Shown here: piece by piece, positions 35,809 through 50,800 of the stretch
How positions within the stretch are numbered: position 1 is the stretch's first letter
Layout of the letters: each line of letters starts with the position of its first letter
NCBI GenBank assembly: GCA_027563935.2
Contig: CM050449.1
Location: 14,956,501 to 15,020,500, forward strand
Direction of reading: 5' to 3'
From: Costus lasius
Lineage: Eukaryota; Streptophyta; Magnoliopsida; Zingiberales; Costaceae
Length of the DNA stretch: 64,000 nucleotides
Position numbers and translations under genes: made by a program
Notes under the pieces: model-generated
What the model saw: only the letters and a program-made list of their open reading frames with translations
Databases searched by the model: none
What the model was told of the DNA's origin: nothing

Positions 35809-38800
35809 ATGGGTTCCCTCTTCGAGGCGGTCGGAGCGGCTCCGCCGAAGCGGAGCCTGCGTCTCCGCGCCTCCCCGCCGCCCTCCGTCGGGCGATCCAT
35901 CCTCCACCGCGTCGCCCGCTTCCTCCTCTCCGAGAAGGTTGGGTACCTCCACTTGGTCTCCGCCGTCGCTGCCTTCCTCCTCGTCGTAGCCCTCTTCCAG
36001 GCCTTCCTCCCCGGCTCCCCCGTCGACCGCCCCGGCGGCCCGGAGGGCGGCGCCCAGCTGATCGAGCTCGAGGGGCTGGAATTTGGGGACGGAATCCGTT
36101 TCGTGCCCACCAAGCTGATGGAGAGGTTGGAGAGGGAGAGCCGTGAGATGAACGCCTCGGCCTCCGCGGCTTTTTTGGGGAGGCCGACGCGGCGGTTCGG
36201 GCTGAGGAAGCCGCTTCTTGCTCTGGTGGTTCTTGATTCTTCTTACGAGGTTTCTTTGATTCCCAATGCCGTGTGTGGGGGAATCTGATGGGTAAGTCTC
36301 CTTTTTCTTTTGCGCAGGTTTTTCCGGATCTGCTGCCGGATGCCATGCAGCTGCAGATGGTCAGCATTGGAGTCGTCCTCAAAGAGATCGGCTACGATAT
36401 CCAGGTCTGCAGCGCAAAACATTGATGCTTTTTTGGTTGAGTAGTCGTTTTGACCTTTTTGGTCATTAGTGATTAGACAAGTGACTGGAGGTGCGCTTAG
36501 CAAGTTGAATTTACCGGGCAACTTTGACCACGTGAAAAGTTACGGCATTCCCGGGAAATTTTAAAATAAATTAGTAAACTTGCTCGATGAAGTTAAATGA
36601 GTTACTATATGTACACGCGCTCTCATTCTAGTCTTCTAGTTTGTTCTCAGTTTCTGGTTCTTTAGTGTTGGAATAATTTGATCCACCATCCGAAGCTTAT
36701 AGTCTATTTTTCTGATGTTTCATAAGAGTAGATGCCAGGCCTTGATAAGGATAAGGCATCGTGTTCCTTTGTCTTATGAAAGTAATTAATCTACGCTCTG
36801 TGACTTCTATCGCAAAGATCTTGTTGAAAAAAATTCTGAAGAGGTTTACTTCAGTCAGTTAAAATCTGCTACCGTACTTATCCATTCTATTGTAATGAAC
36901 TTTACCTATGAAATGTACCGCTTAACTAAGAGCTGATTAGATATGTCATATGACCCGGCTTAATGGCGACGATTTCCTGCGCTCTCATGCTTTAATGCTG
37001 CAAGCACACCCTTTTCATCTTTACTCATCCTTCTGAAGACTATTACTGTACAACTTATAAATATTATTGTCGATGTGCTTGGCTGTTGCTTGTGGACATT
37101 TTGTGTTTTTTTGGATTTTTATTTGTTTTGTGATATTTAAATCAATTGACTCAGTTATTCCACTTGGATGACAACTTACTACTGTCTAACAGCCTATGCT
37201 CTACTTCTTGAAATAAGTGAGATTGTCAATTTGCTTATTGTTGATATATTTCATTTGGTTTAGGTTTTTTCATTTGAAGATGGTCTTGTTCATTCTATTT
37301 GGAAAAATATAGCACTATCTGTAAATATCCTGACTATATCAACAAAACAGGAAGTTGCCATAGATTGGCTAGGGTAAGTAACAAACTTACCATGACCAGT
37401 TAATATTGAATATTCTTGTTGATTAAATTAAAATAATTTGCTTTCTTATATGGTTTCTTTTGACACTCTTTGTGCAGCTATGATGGCATTCTTGTGAATT
37501 CTCTTGATTCAAGACCGTTGTTTTCGTTGTAAGTTCAACTTCCCTATTTACTCTATCAGAGATTGAGTTCTGTTGCATATGCATGATATATATTTTGCTT
37601 ATTTGTTTTTCTCGGAAGTTTGCATTTTTGGTATGTTACTTTGATGTCTCAAGACTCTCTAACTAACTCTAATTATTGATGCAAGATATCCATATTTGTG
37701 ATGTCAAAAACAATTATCGGTTCTGAGTTACTTGTTTACATTCTTTATTTGACCATTACTACATTTGCCATCAATAGTTAATTTGAAATTTAGAAACCTA
37801 CCTAGGGATAACAATGGGTTAAATATTCGAGCTTTTTTTGCTTTAAACTTATATTTCGTGTGAGTAAACCCAATACTAAACTTGTTAAATGCCCGATTCA
37901 ATTGACCTATTATATATTTGAAACCAACTTGAGTATTTAAATAGGTTCCCGTTTGTTAGGCCCTGGATTCTCCGGTTTAGCCCAGAGTAGGATGGGTCTG
38001 GTCCAGGCCCAAAACCAAGCCCATGCCACGATCAAACCCGAAATCAGGGTCAACATTGCGGTCAACCCTGAAATCGGAAAGTGGACGAGCGGATGCGCGG
38101 GCGCGATTACTTCGGACGCAAGCTTTGCAGAGCTGACGATGAGACAGCGCCGAGCTTCGCGGAGCGGTGTCCCCGCAGAGATCGGACGTGGCAGCAAAGC
38201 TCAGTAGTGAGCTTGCCGGGTGAAGCGGACGCGGCGCGGAGAGCTCAAGGCAGGCGACGCCTTCCTCGCGACGCTCGGACGCGAGCGATTGGAGTCGGCG
38301 AAAGGACTTGGGCAACGACGGAAGACTCGGGCGACGGACGCCCTAAGTCGGATGGAAGCGGCTGGAAAGAGCGGCGGCTCTTCCTCTATAAAGCGGTCGA
38401 AGGGGGATCACCTTCGACCTTTAGACGCAGAGCTTGGGAGAGAGTTTGAGAGCGAGCGTTGAGCGTGCTGTAAGTCGGTGGCGAGTCGCCGCCAACGTGA
38501 AGGAGTTCGGCGAGGGTGAGAGAGAGGTTTTGTAGCTTCCATTTGAGTTAATAAAAGTTTTCCTCTTCCATTGGAATTCCTCTGTTCTCAAGTTGGCGAC
38601 ACACTTCTCGCTCGTTCCCTACGATTCCGGTGGCGCTCCGGCAGCAGTAGGCGGCTGCTGAGTCGGGGCAACGAGAGGGCTGAGGACGCAATCTTCTCCG
38701 GCGAGGTTCTGAGCACGGGCGGTGCTCAACTGAAGAGGCGACGCGACGAGCGCAGCGTCGCGAGGAAGACGAAGGAGCTCGCTTCCGATTTTGACCTGGT

Positions 38801-41800
38801 CAAAATCAGAAGACGCGAGCGGAAGAGGATTTCGGACGAAATTGGGACGCTGACGCAAGACGACGTCAGCGCAGCGGAGATTCGGCGCGGCGGAAATTTT
38901 GAGGGCTGACGTCACACTGACGTCAGCAAACCAAGTTAATCCGTTCGGCGGAAAAGAATTCTGGTGGCTGACGTCCGCCACGTCAGGCGGACGTCAGCGA
39001 GCAATTTGATCGGCGTGATTTTGACTCTCGGATCGAAATTGGAACGGAGGTATTTTCTAATTAGGGTTTCCGATTGGTTTTCTGATTTGGGGATAAAAGT
39101 AGAGCGGGGAACTAGGGTTTCGAATTCGGGGGTGAGATTTGCCTGGAAACCCTAGCGCGATCACGTTCCGGTGTTCCGCTGGACGGCTCTAGGAAGCGGA
39201 TAAGCATCAATTCTAGACCGATCCGACCGGGGCGTGACACCGTTGGTACTCGATTTAATCAAACCAAACATTTAACCTTTTTTAAAATCATAAATTCTTT
39301 TATCACCATGATTTGTGCTTGTTTTATTACTTCATTTGAATTATTTCAGACCTTATAATATAAACTTGTATAGGAGGGTGAAGATGTGTCTTTTGACTCT
39401 TTGTATTCTTGTTCATCAATTGTAGATAATGAGTATGCTAGAGCTTTTTTTTCTTGTAGCCCAGGTGCATTCTTTGTTATCAATGTCTTCCTTCTTGTTC
39501 CTTACATGAGTGGCTGGGGAATAACTGTAAGTGCACCGCTTTATCAAAATAATAAAATAAGTATTGTCCTATAAAGATCGAGTTGTTGAGTACCAACTAG
39601 TTGCGATTTCACAAGCTAGGCAAATCAGATTGAGTGGTTTAATCTAGTATTACTAAAGTCACATAATTGAGAATTCAAAAGCAAGAATTAAAAAATTGGA
39701 TAAAGAGTAATTTGATTAACTTCAGGATTTCGAGTTCACCATAGTGATCATTTATGATGATACAAATTAATTCTCCATTATATAGAATTTAATAATATTT
39801 AAGGTAATTTATTCTAAGGTATAGTTGTCCCTTCTTAGGAGCCTAACTCGGTATTTATTTAAATTGATCTCCTACTCTCGTGGCTTATCAATGCAAATAA
39901 ACCCATTAAATTTTGTGATAAGTTATAGAAACCCTCAAGTGGCCTAGAAGTACTCTTCTAATCTAACCCCACAAGTATAACTATAGGTTTCCAACGTTCT
40001 AATTCACCTCTAAGTACTTCTCATAATATTTAAAAGCATATAAATATTTAGCTAAAATATTACATGGGATTAAGCATACTATAATTAAATGAACAATGAT
40101 TAAATACAAATGAAAGTATAAAATAAAGTATCAAATCATAAAAGTACACAACTTGCTATATTCTCGGCCCGACAAGGAGTTTTCACTAAGAACATTGTCA
40201 TGAGCATTGCAAAAGCTTCAAGGAAAACATAAGAAACATGAGAACAATTACAAAGACAAAATTAATGACTCCCCTTCAAACATTTGCAACCTCACTTGCT
40301 TTAGAACTGCTGCATCATTTTTCGTTGATGCATAGCTTGCTTCCTTTATTCTTCCCTTGCTCTCAGCCCCTAGAATTCAGCATATGTTCTTCTTTTTGCC
40401 GCCCAAGGTCTAGGAACAAATCTTTGATACCCTCTTAGGGTTAGGATGCTTCTATATATAGTTTGGAGTTTACCATTTGTAGATCAGAAGCAAAAACTTG
40501 GTAAAACTCTGCTCGACTTGCATTTGACCAACATAATCAGGACCGTGACTTGCGTCATGGCCTCACCAGTGAAATACACTATAGAAATCTATCAAGTTGC
40601 GAAAGAGTAATGGCCATGATAGTAATCATGACTTGAACCATGATCTTCTTGACACATATCTATTTTGTACTAAAGATCAATTCATGTTTGTGATCTTTGC
40701 CACGACTTTATGTGGAAAATTGCCTTTTCTACTTTCCGTGTGACTGCAATCATGCCCCTGGCTGTGGTTCTTTCTGTGCTTTTTGATAGGGCATGATTGG
40801 TGTCACAGTTGCAATCATGATATTCTTAGAAACTCTAATTTGCAGCAAAATTTAGGGGCAACTTTGCCTTTTCATGCCTAGATACCTCATATCTTTAAAA
40901 CTCTTGAAATCTATCAATTTTGGGTAATGACAATTTAGGTGGTAGCCTTATTATCCATTGTTACATTAACTTGCTGTTGGATCTCATGGATTAGGTAATA
41001 TAATTCTTCCATCATAGGCTTGTTTCTTAACCATGTCAACTTTTCAAGACCATGAATTGAGGTTCAACCGCAACACATATTTGAAATGTTGTTTAAGAAG
41101 CACAACATGCCTAGGAAAATCTAGGGCTGTTGGTTAGAAGAGCAAATAAAAAGTGAAGAATGAGTAGGCAGTAGGAACCAAAACCAGTTTTAATCAACTC
41201 AGATTAAGGTTTAAAACTTGTTCTTCTAATTTAGATCTTTAATGTAAGCGCCATTTTAACATAGACTCGCACTCTAGTCATAAAATTTTTAAAATTTGCT
41301 TCTAAATGTCTTCATATTACAGCTAAGTCTTTTATATAAAATTCTCCAGTAGAAAGTATTTATATATCACAAAATTTCTGGATCATGAAGTAGCAACCTT
41401 AATTGCATCCATGGAAGTATGCCTTTTGTTAAATAGATATTGATGCTGAGTTTACTGACTGGAATGCCAACAACATCTAGCATGTAAATAAATATATGCT
41501 ATAATGATCTAGTGCAATACATTTACACTGAAAAGCATTTCTAAATTTTGAACACAAAGATGTTTTTCAGAGTTGGAGTGAGCTTGGTTTCTAACATAGG
41601 TTCGTGGATGTAATAGGTTAAAGACAAACAATGGTTTGATTTTCAATTGGATTGGCTGAAAATTAGGTTTTGCATATTTAATTGGATGCCTATGACATTA
41701 CCCATGGTTATCATTGATTGATTGATTGAACATTTAAACTATTTACGCCATCCCTTCTTGACTCTAGACTGCTCTTTTAACATGTAGTGTACCTGTATAT

Positions 41801-44800
41801 ACCACCAATTTAATATAATGATATTATGACTATCCTGAAACTAACCATGCCATACCACAAAACTTAGTAACTTTAAATCTCTTATCTCTAGTAAGGTTTG
41901 AAAAACCGGTCCGAACTGGTGTACCGATAACTAGACCAGTTTGCTACTTTACTGATACTATGCGAAATTAGTCATACCAATACTGTGCTACAGTGAAACC
42001 GGTCTAATCTCTGATCGGTACAAACCAAAACCAAAATGTTCTATGATGTGTGTCAACTCATTCTAGTTTGTCTTTCCTATCATTTCCCAAGTCCTCTTGC
42101 CATTTTTGTTTTTGTTTCCAAATGATTTTGGCTTCTTGAAGATCGTAGTTGCATGACATGGTCCTCCTGTCATATTGCCTCTTTATGTTTCTGGCTGCTT
42201 GCAGATTGCTGTTGCAGCACAAAGAAATGGGGGATCTCATGGCCTATTTGTAAGCCTAACGGCTGACGGTTGAGGCTTTTGTCTTCTCCCATGCCTTTGG
42301 CTTTTCTCTTGTTAATAATAATCACCCTAGTAGTATAGTTGTGGATGACCTGAATGCCTTCACTGTCTCGATGCCATTAACACATCGATAGTCCAGGCAA
42401 TCTTTCAGGCATAGCACCTTGAGCAACTGTAGCCATCTCCAATTAGGATGAATATATTCTTATATGCAAGCATATTGAAGTGCTTTAGAAGAGTTGAAAT
42501 GAGTAAGAAAAATGAACTGCTAAGTAAGATAATCTCATGATTTCTCGCCATACTACAAAAATGCCTAAATTTCAAGGGGAATATTTATTCTTGCTTACAG
42601 TCTTTTGCAGGAGCCTTTTAAACATGTAACAGTCATCTGGACCGTCCATGAAAAGAACTTGGCCCTCCGTCTAACTAAATACGCTGAAAATGGTCAGGTT
42701 GAGCTTTTGAATGACTGGAAACATGTTTTCACTAGAGCTACTGTTGTAGTGTTCCCATCATATATAATGCCGGTAATATGGTTTCCTTATCCTGTAACTG
42801 TCTACATATTTCACTGATTTTTTGATCTAATACTTTGCTGATATAATCAGCGCTTTCTAAATTTATTCTTTCATGTTATGACGTTTATTATCTATTCACT
42901 GTGCTTTCAGATAATGTACTCGATGTTTGATACTAGCAACTTTTTGGTTATTCCTGGTTCTGCTGAAGCATGGGAAGCAGACAACTCCGCCATACAGAAA
43001 GAACCTGATGCAAAAGAAACTATGGGTTATAAACACGAGGACTTTGTCATTGCTATTGTTAGTGGTCAATTTTCATATAGTGGCATGTTGCTGGAGCATG
43101 GACTAATCTTGGAAGCAATTACACCACTTGTACAACAGTTTCTTTATGTGAATTCATCTCTGAAAATTTGCATTTTGAGTGCAAATTTGACTGATTCATA
43201 TAGGGCTACATTGGAGGTAATTTTTCTTTTATGTAATCTTTTGTCCTTGCTTGGTTTTTTCTTACTTGTTTTCTTTTTGCATCTGGATGAATGACTTGTT
43301 TCAATATCTAATCTTTGTAACTAATCTCAAACGTCATATGAATAATTACAGGCAATCGCTCGGAATGTTGGCTTTCCTACCATTATTGTGGAAAATGTTG
43401 TTGGTGAAAACATAAACAGCTACATTTACGGATCAGATATTGTAATATACGGATCATTCCTGGAGGAACAATCCTTTCCTGATATTCTTATACAAGCTAT
43501 GAGTCGGGGAAAGCTGGTCATTGCTCCAGATCTAGGCATGATTAGCAAATATGTATGTTCATGCTTAAATATCTCTCAATCTTATTCGCACTTGTTGTGC
43601 TTTATTCTTAGTCACTTGCTGCATTTTCTATGGTTAGGTTGACAATGGGGTAAATGCGTTTCTTTTCCCTAAAGATAAAATTGACATGCTGAGTAAGATT
43701 TTGCTTCAAGTGGTTCCAAATGGACAATTCTCTCGTTCTGCTCAACAAGTTGCATTAGTTGGAAAACAGCTTGCCAGAAATCTAATGGCATCTGAAATAA
43801 TTACAAGCTATGTCTCGTTGCTGGGGAAGGTTCTTAAATATCCATCGGAAGTTGCAACTCCAAAGCCTGTTGAAGAAATCTCTTTGAAACTAACAGAAGA
43901 ATGGCAATGGGTCCTTTTTGCAAATTTAAGTGGCATGAGCTATCTAAATAGAAGTGTTAGAAGCTATAATATGTTAGACAAACTTGAGGAGCAGTGGAAT
44001 CACAGCAGTTTTTCTGACACTTCTGCAAATTCTGACAATGCATTTTCTACTTTAGCCTGGGAGGAAGAGAAAATCGTAGAGATGCTGAATGTTAAAAAGC
44101 GAATTGAAGAAGAAGAGGTGAGATCGTTGGGTAGTTGTCATCCTCTCATTCATTTGATAATTAATATTGACTTTTCTTAACCACTTCTCCTCAGAGCATG
44201 TTCTGTTGAAACTCGATGCAGTTGAAGGATAGGAGTGATCTTCCTCATGGAACTTGGGAGGAAGTTTATAGGAATGCTAAAAGAGCTGATCGAGCAAGAA
44301 ACGATTTGCATGAAAGAGATGATAGGGAGCTTGAGCGGACAGGCCAGCCCCTTTGTATATATGAACCTTATTTTGGCCAAGGGGCTTGGCCTTTTCTTCA
44401 CAAAACCTCACTTTACCGTGGAATCGGCCTAGTAAGTGATTGAGAAGTTTCTAGTATGGAAATTTTGTTCTCGCAACCGCTTCCAATATTGATTATATCT
44501 AAAGATAACATAATTAGTGAAAGTAGTTCTCTATTTCTCTCTAGAAAAGATAGTAGCTACTTACCATTTGTATAGATATTCAATATTACAAGAGACAGGT
44601 GGTTACGATTGGTAACTTGTGTCCATCCTAATATAATAGTACTTAATAAGTGAATTCAATACCTATGAGTTACGGTATTATCATCTTTCTGAAATAATTG
44701 AAGTTGTTGTAAATTTGGGAATCATGTAATAATACGAGCGTCTCTTCTTTTTTTCCTGATATGTTCCTAGGTGTTTAGAAGTTGGATCTTCTCCTCTTTG

Positions 44801-47800
44801 TTCAGTCTTGCTGCATGTAAGTGATTACAAATTTGAATTTCTGTGCTGCTTGCAAAGTTTTTACTAGGACTGTAATTTTCTTGTAAAGGATAACATTTTT
44901 TATACCATACGGACATAATGTGGTATTCTGCTTTTTCTGGCAGAATTTTCCATGTGTGGGCAATTGAAGCATAAGTCTACTCATATGACTTGTGTCCATA
45001 TGCTTCTAGAATACTGTGTCTCAAGTCTCAACCATGTTGGCATGTGCCAGTCCATGTATTTAGCAACTAAAAACCTCTGACCCTATCTTAAAAGAAACTA
45101 CATGAAAGCCTTTTCCCTTTTTAATTATAAAATATTGTTATTTAACAGTCTTCCAAAGGCCGAAGACCAGGAGCTGATGACATTGATGCATCTTCTAGTC
45201 TTCCACTTCTGAGTAATTCATATTATAGAGATGCACTTGCTGAATATGGTGCATTTTTTGCTCTGGCTAACCGGATTGATCGTGTGCATAAGAATGCTTG
45301 GATTGGTTTTCAATCTTGGAGAGGTTCAGCTAGAAAGGTATGCCTTGATTTAGCCTTAATTTGTATAATATATTATTTTAATTATTTATGGATTTTCTTC
45401 TGTTGTAGAAGATCAGCATCTTCTTTTGATGATAAGAATTTGTTTCCTTTTATGATATCGTAAAATTTTTTTTAACTTAATAGCTTGTTTGTATGTATAT
45501 TTGTAGCTTCAGCAGACTTGTGTCAGGAAGTGATATTATATTAAATCTAGGTTGCAAGTGTAGTTCTGATGGTAATAGATCATTCATAGGTCTAAGAAAT
45601 AGGCTTGCTGAGCCATTTCACTTGTTTGCTTGTGAAATAGCACAAACTGTTCGTCCTTATGCTTGCTTGTGTTTATTGGTATAGTGTCAGCCTTATTGAT
45701 TTTGTTGATAAACAACCTACTTTTGATTGATTCACAATTAGCACACACAGATCAAACCAGTACCTGATCAGTATATATATGTATGTATGTATCATTATAA
45801 ATTCCAACACACTGACACGTTGGTATTTTCACCACCAATGTGTCGGTATGTATTGGACGAACTACTTCAATCCAATTTTGGTACATCGATGAGTACTGAA
45901 ATTCAAAAATTTACACCCAATTGATTATTTTGGGCTTTCATATTGATTTAGTTCTGCTCTTGCATTTATGTCATCTAATGCCTCTATTCTTGCTGATGCT
46001 TTTTTCTCGAGTGACCTTAGTGGTTGTGCAACCATTGATTGTGGCAATGGTGAGGGTTGAAAATTTTTCCCCTAAACCCATTGAGGCCACTCCAACTAAT
46101 TTTGTAACCATTGCTTGTGGAAGTTTGGTTGTGTTTCATATTAACAACTTACTGCTGATTCCTTGCTCTACTTGACGATATGTGTAGCTTTCTTTGTTGA
46201 TGACTATGCACAATTTATTCCACCACCGCCTCCACTTTAGATTCTACCTTGATCTTTGTTGCCTCGTCTTTCGATTTTGGGTTAGCCCTCCTTTGGATCT
46301 CTTTGGATCAATTATGGAATATGATACATGATCAAGTTCTATTCTTATTATTTGATGTACATTTAATTTCCTGTGAAACTTTTCTCAATTAACTCTCTCA
46401 TCCTTTATTTAAATTATTCATTAACCTTTTATCCTACACAATGTACATTTCAAGACAAGAGGCGAGCATTAGTAGGGGTCTCTGGGATATTTGTTTTTGT
46501 TGATCAACTATCGCATGCAGCTCTTCCTTTTTCAACTATGATTCTCACATTATATGTGCATGATTCTCACATCATATGAGTGACATTGTCAACTTATATA
46601 CATCATGTTCCTGGCAATATTTAGTATTTTTTATCGTTCAGCTTATGTGTTTGTTAGCTTCGTGATACTTGTTGGCTTGGCGAACACCATTGTCTTTTTC
46701 CCTTTAAATAAATATAAGCTTAGTTCTTCATCTGAGTTAGTTCATTATGATGTCTGGGAGTTAAGTTTCATTACTGGTGGTGGTTTCCATTACTTTATTG
46801 ACAATCATTCTCACATGAATCGAATTTCTCTTCTTAGTAGTTGTATGGTGTCCTTGATGTATTAAAATTTTTTTATGATGAAATAAAAACTCAGTTTTAA
46901 ATATAGTGAACCTTGTTCCAATAATACATCATATTAACTCTATAGTCTATACATCTCAACAGACTGTCATTGCCAAACACACAAGCCCCTTATCTATATT
47001 GGAGCCCTCCTCCTCATCAAAGTGTTTTTGTTGTCTTAGTTTTTTCATATCCGTTGACTTGGGGCATTTTCTTGTGTTTACAGATGTTGCTATCTTGTCA
47101 TCATTCCTTGATCAATCCACATTCTTTGGCCCACTTATATCTGATTCACCATATTTCTCACTTCATTCCCAGTTCAGGTTTTTCAACTGATCAAATTGTC
47201 AACCCAAGATACTGCATTCATGCCAACAAAAAACATGACATATTTTATGTTTCTGATTTGTGTTTATCTTTTTTTTTTAATTTACGTCAAACGAACCCAT
47301 TCAATTTATACGTAATTTCTAGTTACTTTTGGTGGATTTTTCTTGATGCATGTTTTGGATATGAAAAACTCATCAATTTTTCAAGTGAAATCTTTATTTC
47401 CATTCATTTATCATATGCATTGCTGTTTGTTTTCTAAATTTTTTAGTTGTATATTTGACGAGGTGCTTTTACATTTGATAATTGCCATTTCTGTAATCAC
47501 ACTTTTTCCAATGCAGTTTATCTTTCCCTTTGGTTGTTTTATTGTGCATTATCATGTCTAGGTTTAGGTTTTTAATCTCTTTGATTTATTTCATAGCTAA
47601 CTTTTGTGGTTATATCTACTGAACTAGAAGAATGCAGACATGGATAAATTTCTTTTAATGTTAATATTCCTTGAAAATTTTTAACTGTGTAATAGGAAGA
47701 AAAGTAGACTTTGTCTTTTGAGCTCAGTCAACTATTTTCATATTCGCAGATATGCTTTTTATGTACTCAATTATTTTTATTGGAGCATGGAGGATAAAAA

Positions 47801-50800
47801 TTAATGGAAACTCTTCTATAACTTCTTAGCAATGGTAATTTCGTCTTGATTGTGAATCTACTGTGTAATCTCTAAATGGACTAATGTTACCTACATGTTT
47901 AAGTGGGTTATTTCTGGTTTTTGCTGGCTTCTGCAGGTTAGTTTAACTAAAGAAGCCGAGGCCAAACTATTGGAAGCCATCCAAACACGAAGGCATGGAG
48001 ACGCTCTTTACTTCTGGGTTAGCATGGATTTAGATCTGGGAAACATTCAGAAAATGGATTTTTGGGATTTTTGTGATGCCATAAATTCTGGGAACTGCAG
48101 GTACAGATGTTCAGATGTTCCTTTTTGTCATTCCTTGATACTTTTTCCTCATCAATAGAGTTTTTTTTATACTAAGAACTAGATATTCTTATTTAATGAA
48201 CCATTAACTGCCTTCAATAGTTTGTTAAGAAATCTATGATTTCGTACTTTGGGATGAAAACCCCATGTATCTTATATGTATGTAACTAAGATCTGACCCA
48301 AATTAATCCTCTAGGTTTCCAAGCATAACATGGATTTAGACTGCTTTGATTGCCTTCAATGATGTGATTTTGTTAATTAAAATCATGTACCCTAACTTCT
48401 ATTTATGTTTTTGAAGTTGCTGTTCTTGTGTGGTTGGTTTATCATAACCTGTGTGGTATTTAAATTCATAGAAGTATGGAACAACATTCAACTTGGTCAT
48501 AATTCAATGAGACAGACAGCTAGTTACATCAGGACCGCTTTATCATTACTTTCATATTCTCTAGTTTCAAGATTTAAGTGTCTGAAGAAACATGATGGAT
48601 GAAAGTACCTTTTGAATACTACTATTTGTGAGCAAAGAATTTATTCTGTGTTTTATTCTTTTTATCCGTGGAGGTTTGCTGTTGCTGAGATTTTCCAGAG
48701 AATGTATGGAACACAACCTGATCGGAATTCATTACCCCCAATGCCAAATGATGGGGATTCCTGGTCTGTTATGCATAGCTGGGTTTTGCCAACGAGGTCT
48801 TTCCTTGAGTTTGTTATGTTTTCAAGGTACAAATACACATAAATTACACGAATTTTGATTGGGTCAGTGCATGTTGAATTTTTTTTACTTCCATGCTTTT
48901 CTGTCTCCATCTGAACATTGCCTTGTTTACTAAAGCTAGATAATTACTTGAACGATACATTGGTTTTAATTTTTTTTAAAATAATAAAGCACATTACTAT
49001 ACACATTTAGATTTTTTATGCCAATAAAAATATATATTTAATTTTGATTAATTATTAAAATAATGAAATTAATAAACAAAAAATGCTGAAAATATAAATA
49101 TATAATATACTATAAATAAGAATAGATGAGATAGTTTTTTGATAATCAAAAGGACATTTATAAACAAAATCACAAATGTATGAAGCAAGATTCACATGTC
49201 ATCGTCTTGCAATTTCGGTAAAGAGAGAGCCGGCAACATAGGTAACTCGATGATCGTAGGGAGGAAGCCTGACATGGAGTATCCCACTAATTGAAGAAGA
49301 GAAAGGCAGGGTGACCCTGCCATGACAGTTGAGGGAAGAGGGGGTGGCCATGCAGTGGACTTTGATCAGAAGAGGGTAGAAGATGGGTCACTGAAATCAG
49401 TACTGGTCTAAGACTTGAGATCTTGTGGTCGACAATAACAAGCTTATGGGTGGTTGCTGCCCGTTTGTGATGCACATAAATCCTTTGTGGTCCATGTAAA
49501 TCTAACTAAATGGGATGTCGGAAAAGTCACGTGTGAATATGTTGTATCTAAGCATGTGTCTGCTTGGTTAATAATAGCATGGTATGTACAACTACTGTTT
49601 GTTCCTATTTAATTTATCAATGGAAATTTTATAAAGAATTCAGATATGGACGTGATGTGAATTTGAAGATCTAGTTGGTGGTAAAAATAAAATATATTTA
49701 TATCATTATTTTAAATTTAGGCGCACTCTACTATATTTTATCACATGAAGTACAATTAACTAGTCGTGCATCTACATACAATCTGAAATGGCAGGGATAT
49801 AAACTCTTGCAATACATGTTTATATGATGGAATGCTAATCTCTTGTTTTGATGGCCATAGAATCTTAAGTCTCATTCTTCTTGCTGTTAATTCTTTTTTA
49901 GGATGTTCGTGGATGTAATGGATATGATGGTTTACGATGAGCATCACACAAGCGGACTTTGTTTTCTGAGCACATCTGAGGTAGTGTTCTCTCACACCAC
50001 CTTCCAAATTTTAGGCTCTTGTTCCAGAACATATATAAATTAAGCTTATCTTGCCTCCTGAAGCAATTATTTATGAAAGTGGTGCAACTTTTGGGCAGCG
50101 TATGAAACATTTAGACATCTTGATGATCTTGAAAAGTCTCATCCTTCTTGCTTCTACAGTGGTTATTCGCATCCACTCAAAAATAGTATTTACCAATCTC
50201 CCCATTTAATTATTTATTTATATGTTTTATCTAAAAGGTTTTTTTAGATCGATTCTTTATCTTATATTTACTTGGCTCATTTAAGCATTTAACTCGTTAC
50301 AAGCAATAACTTGATCCGAATCAAGACAAAACTACCCAGGGTGGTAGCAGGGTCTTTAGTACGTGCCTTCATTTAGAAAATATTTTTAATCAGAATATTG
50401 CGAGAATGCAAGTATAGACAATAAATCTGAGTGAAGCATTTTAGATGTTTTTGCATATTTGTTTACCTGTTCCATGTGTGTAATGTATTTGTAGTTTGTA
50501 GACATACATGACGTATTGCTCTTGCTTGTTACAGGACCGACAATGTTATTCCCGTCTTGCGGGGCTTCTTGTAAATGTGTGGGCATATCATAGTGCACGG
50601 CGGATGGTGTACGTGAACCCAGAGTCGGGGGCTATGCAGGAGCAGCACAGGTTGAAAAATAGAAGAGGGCAGATGTGGATCAAGTGGTTCTCTTATGCTA
50701 CGCTGAAAGCCATGGATGAGGATTTAGCCGAGGAAGCCGATTCTGACCATCCCAGAAGGAGATGGCTGTGGCCCTCGACGGGTGAGGTAGTTTGGCGGGG

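Noticed and set aside
35804..36382. 192-codon minus-strand frame over glycosyltransferase exon 1
   Set aside because: Antisense shadow of a GC-rich exon, Arg/Ser/Pro-rich.
39380..39574. possible extra exon in glycosyltransferase intron 4
   Set aside because: Exons 4 and 5 join in phase to give an uninterrupted family-like sequence (FSFLLQEPFK), so no exon is missing.
46906..47437. frames of 94 and 155 codons in glycosyltransferase intron 10
   Set aside because: They lie inside an intron between exons with matching phase; T-rich, Phe/Ser/Leu-biased, no family resemblance.
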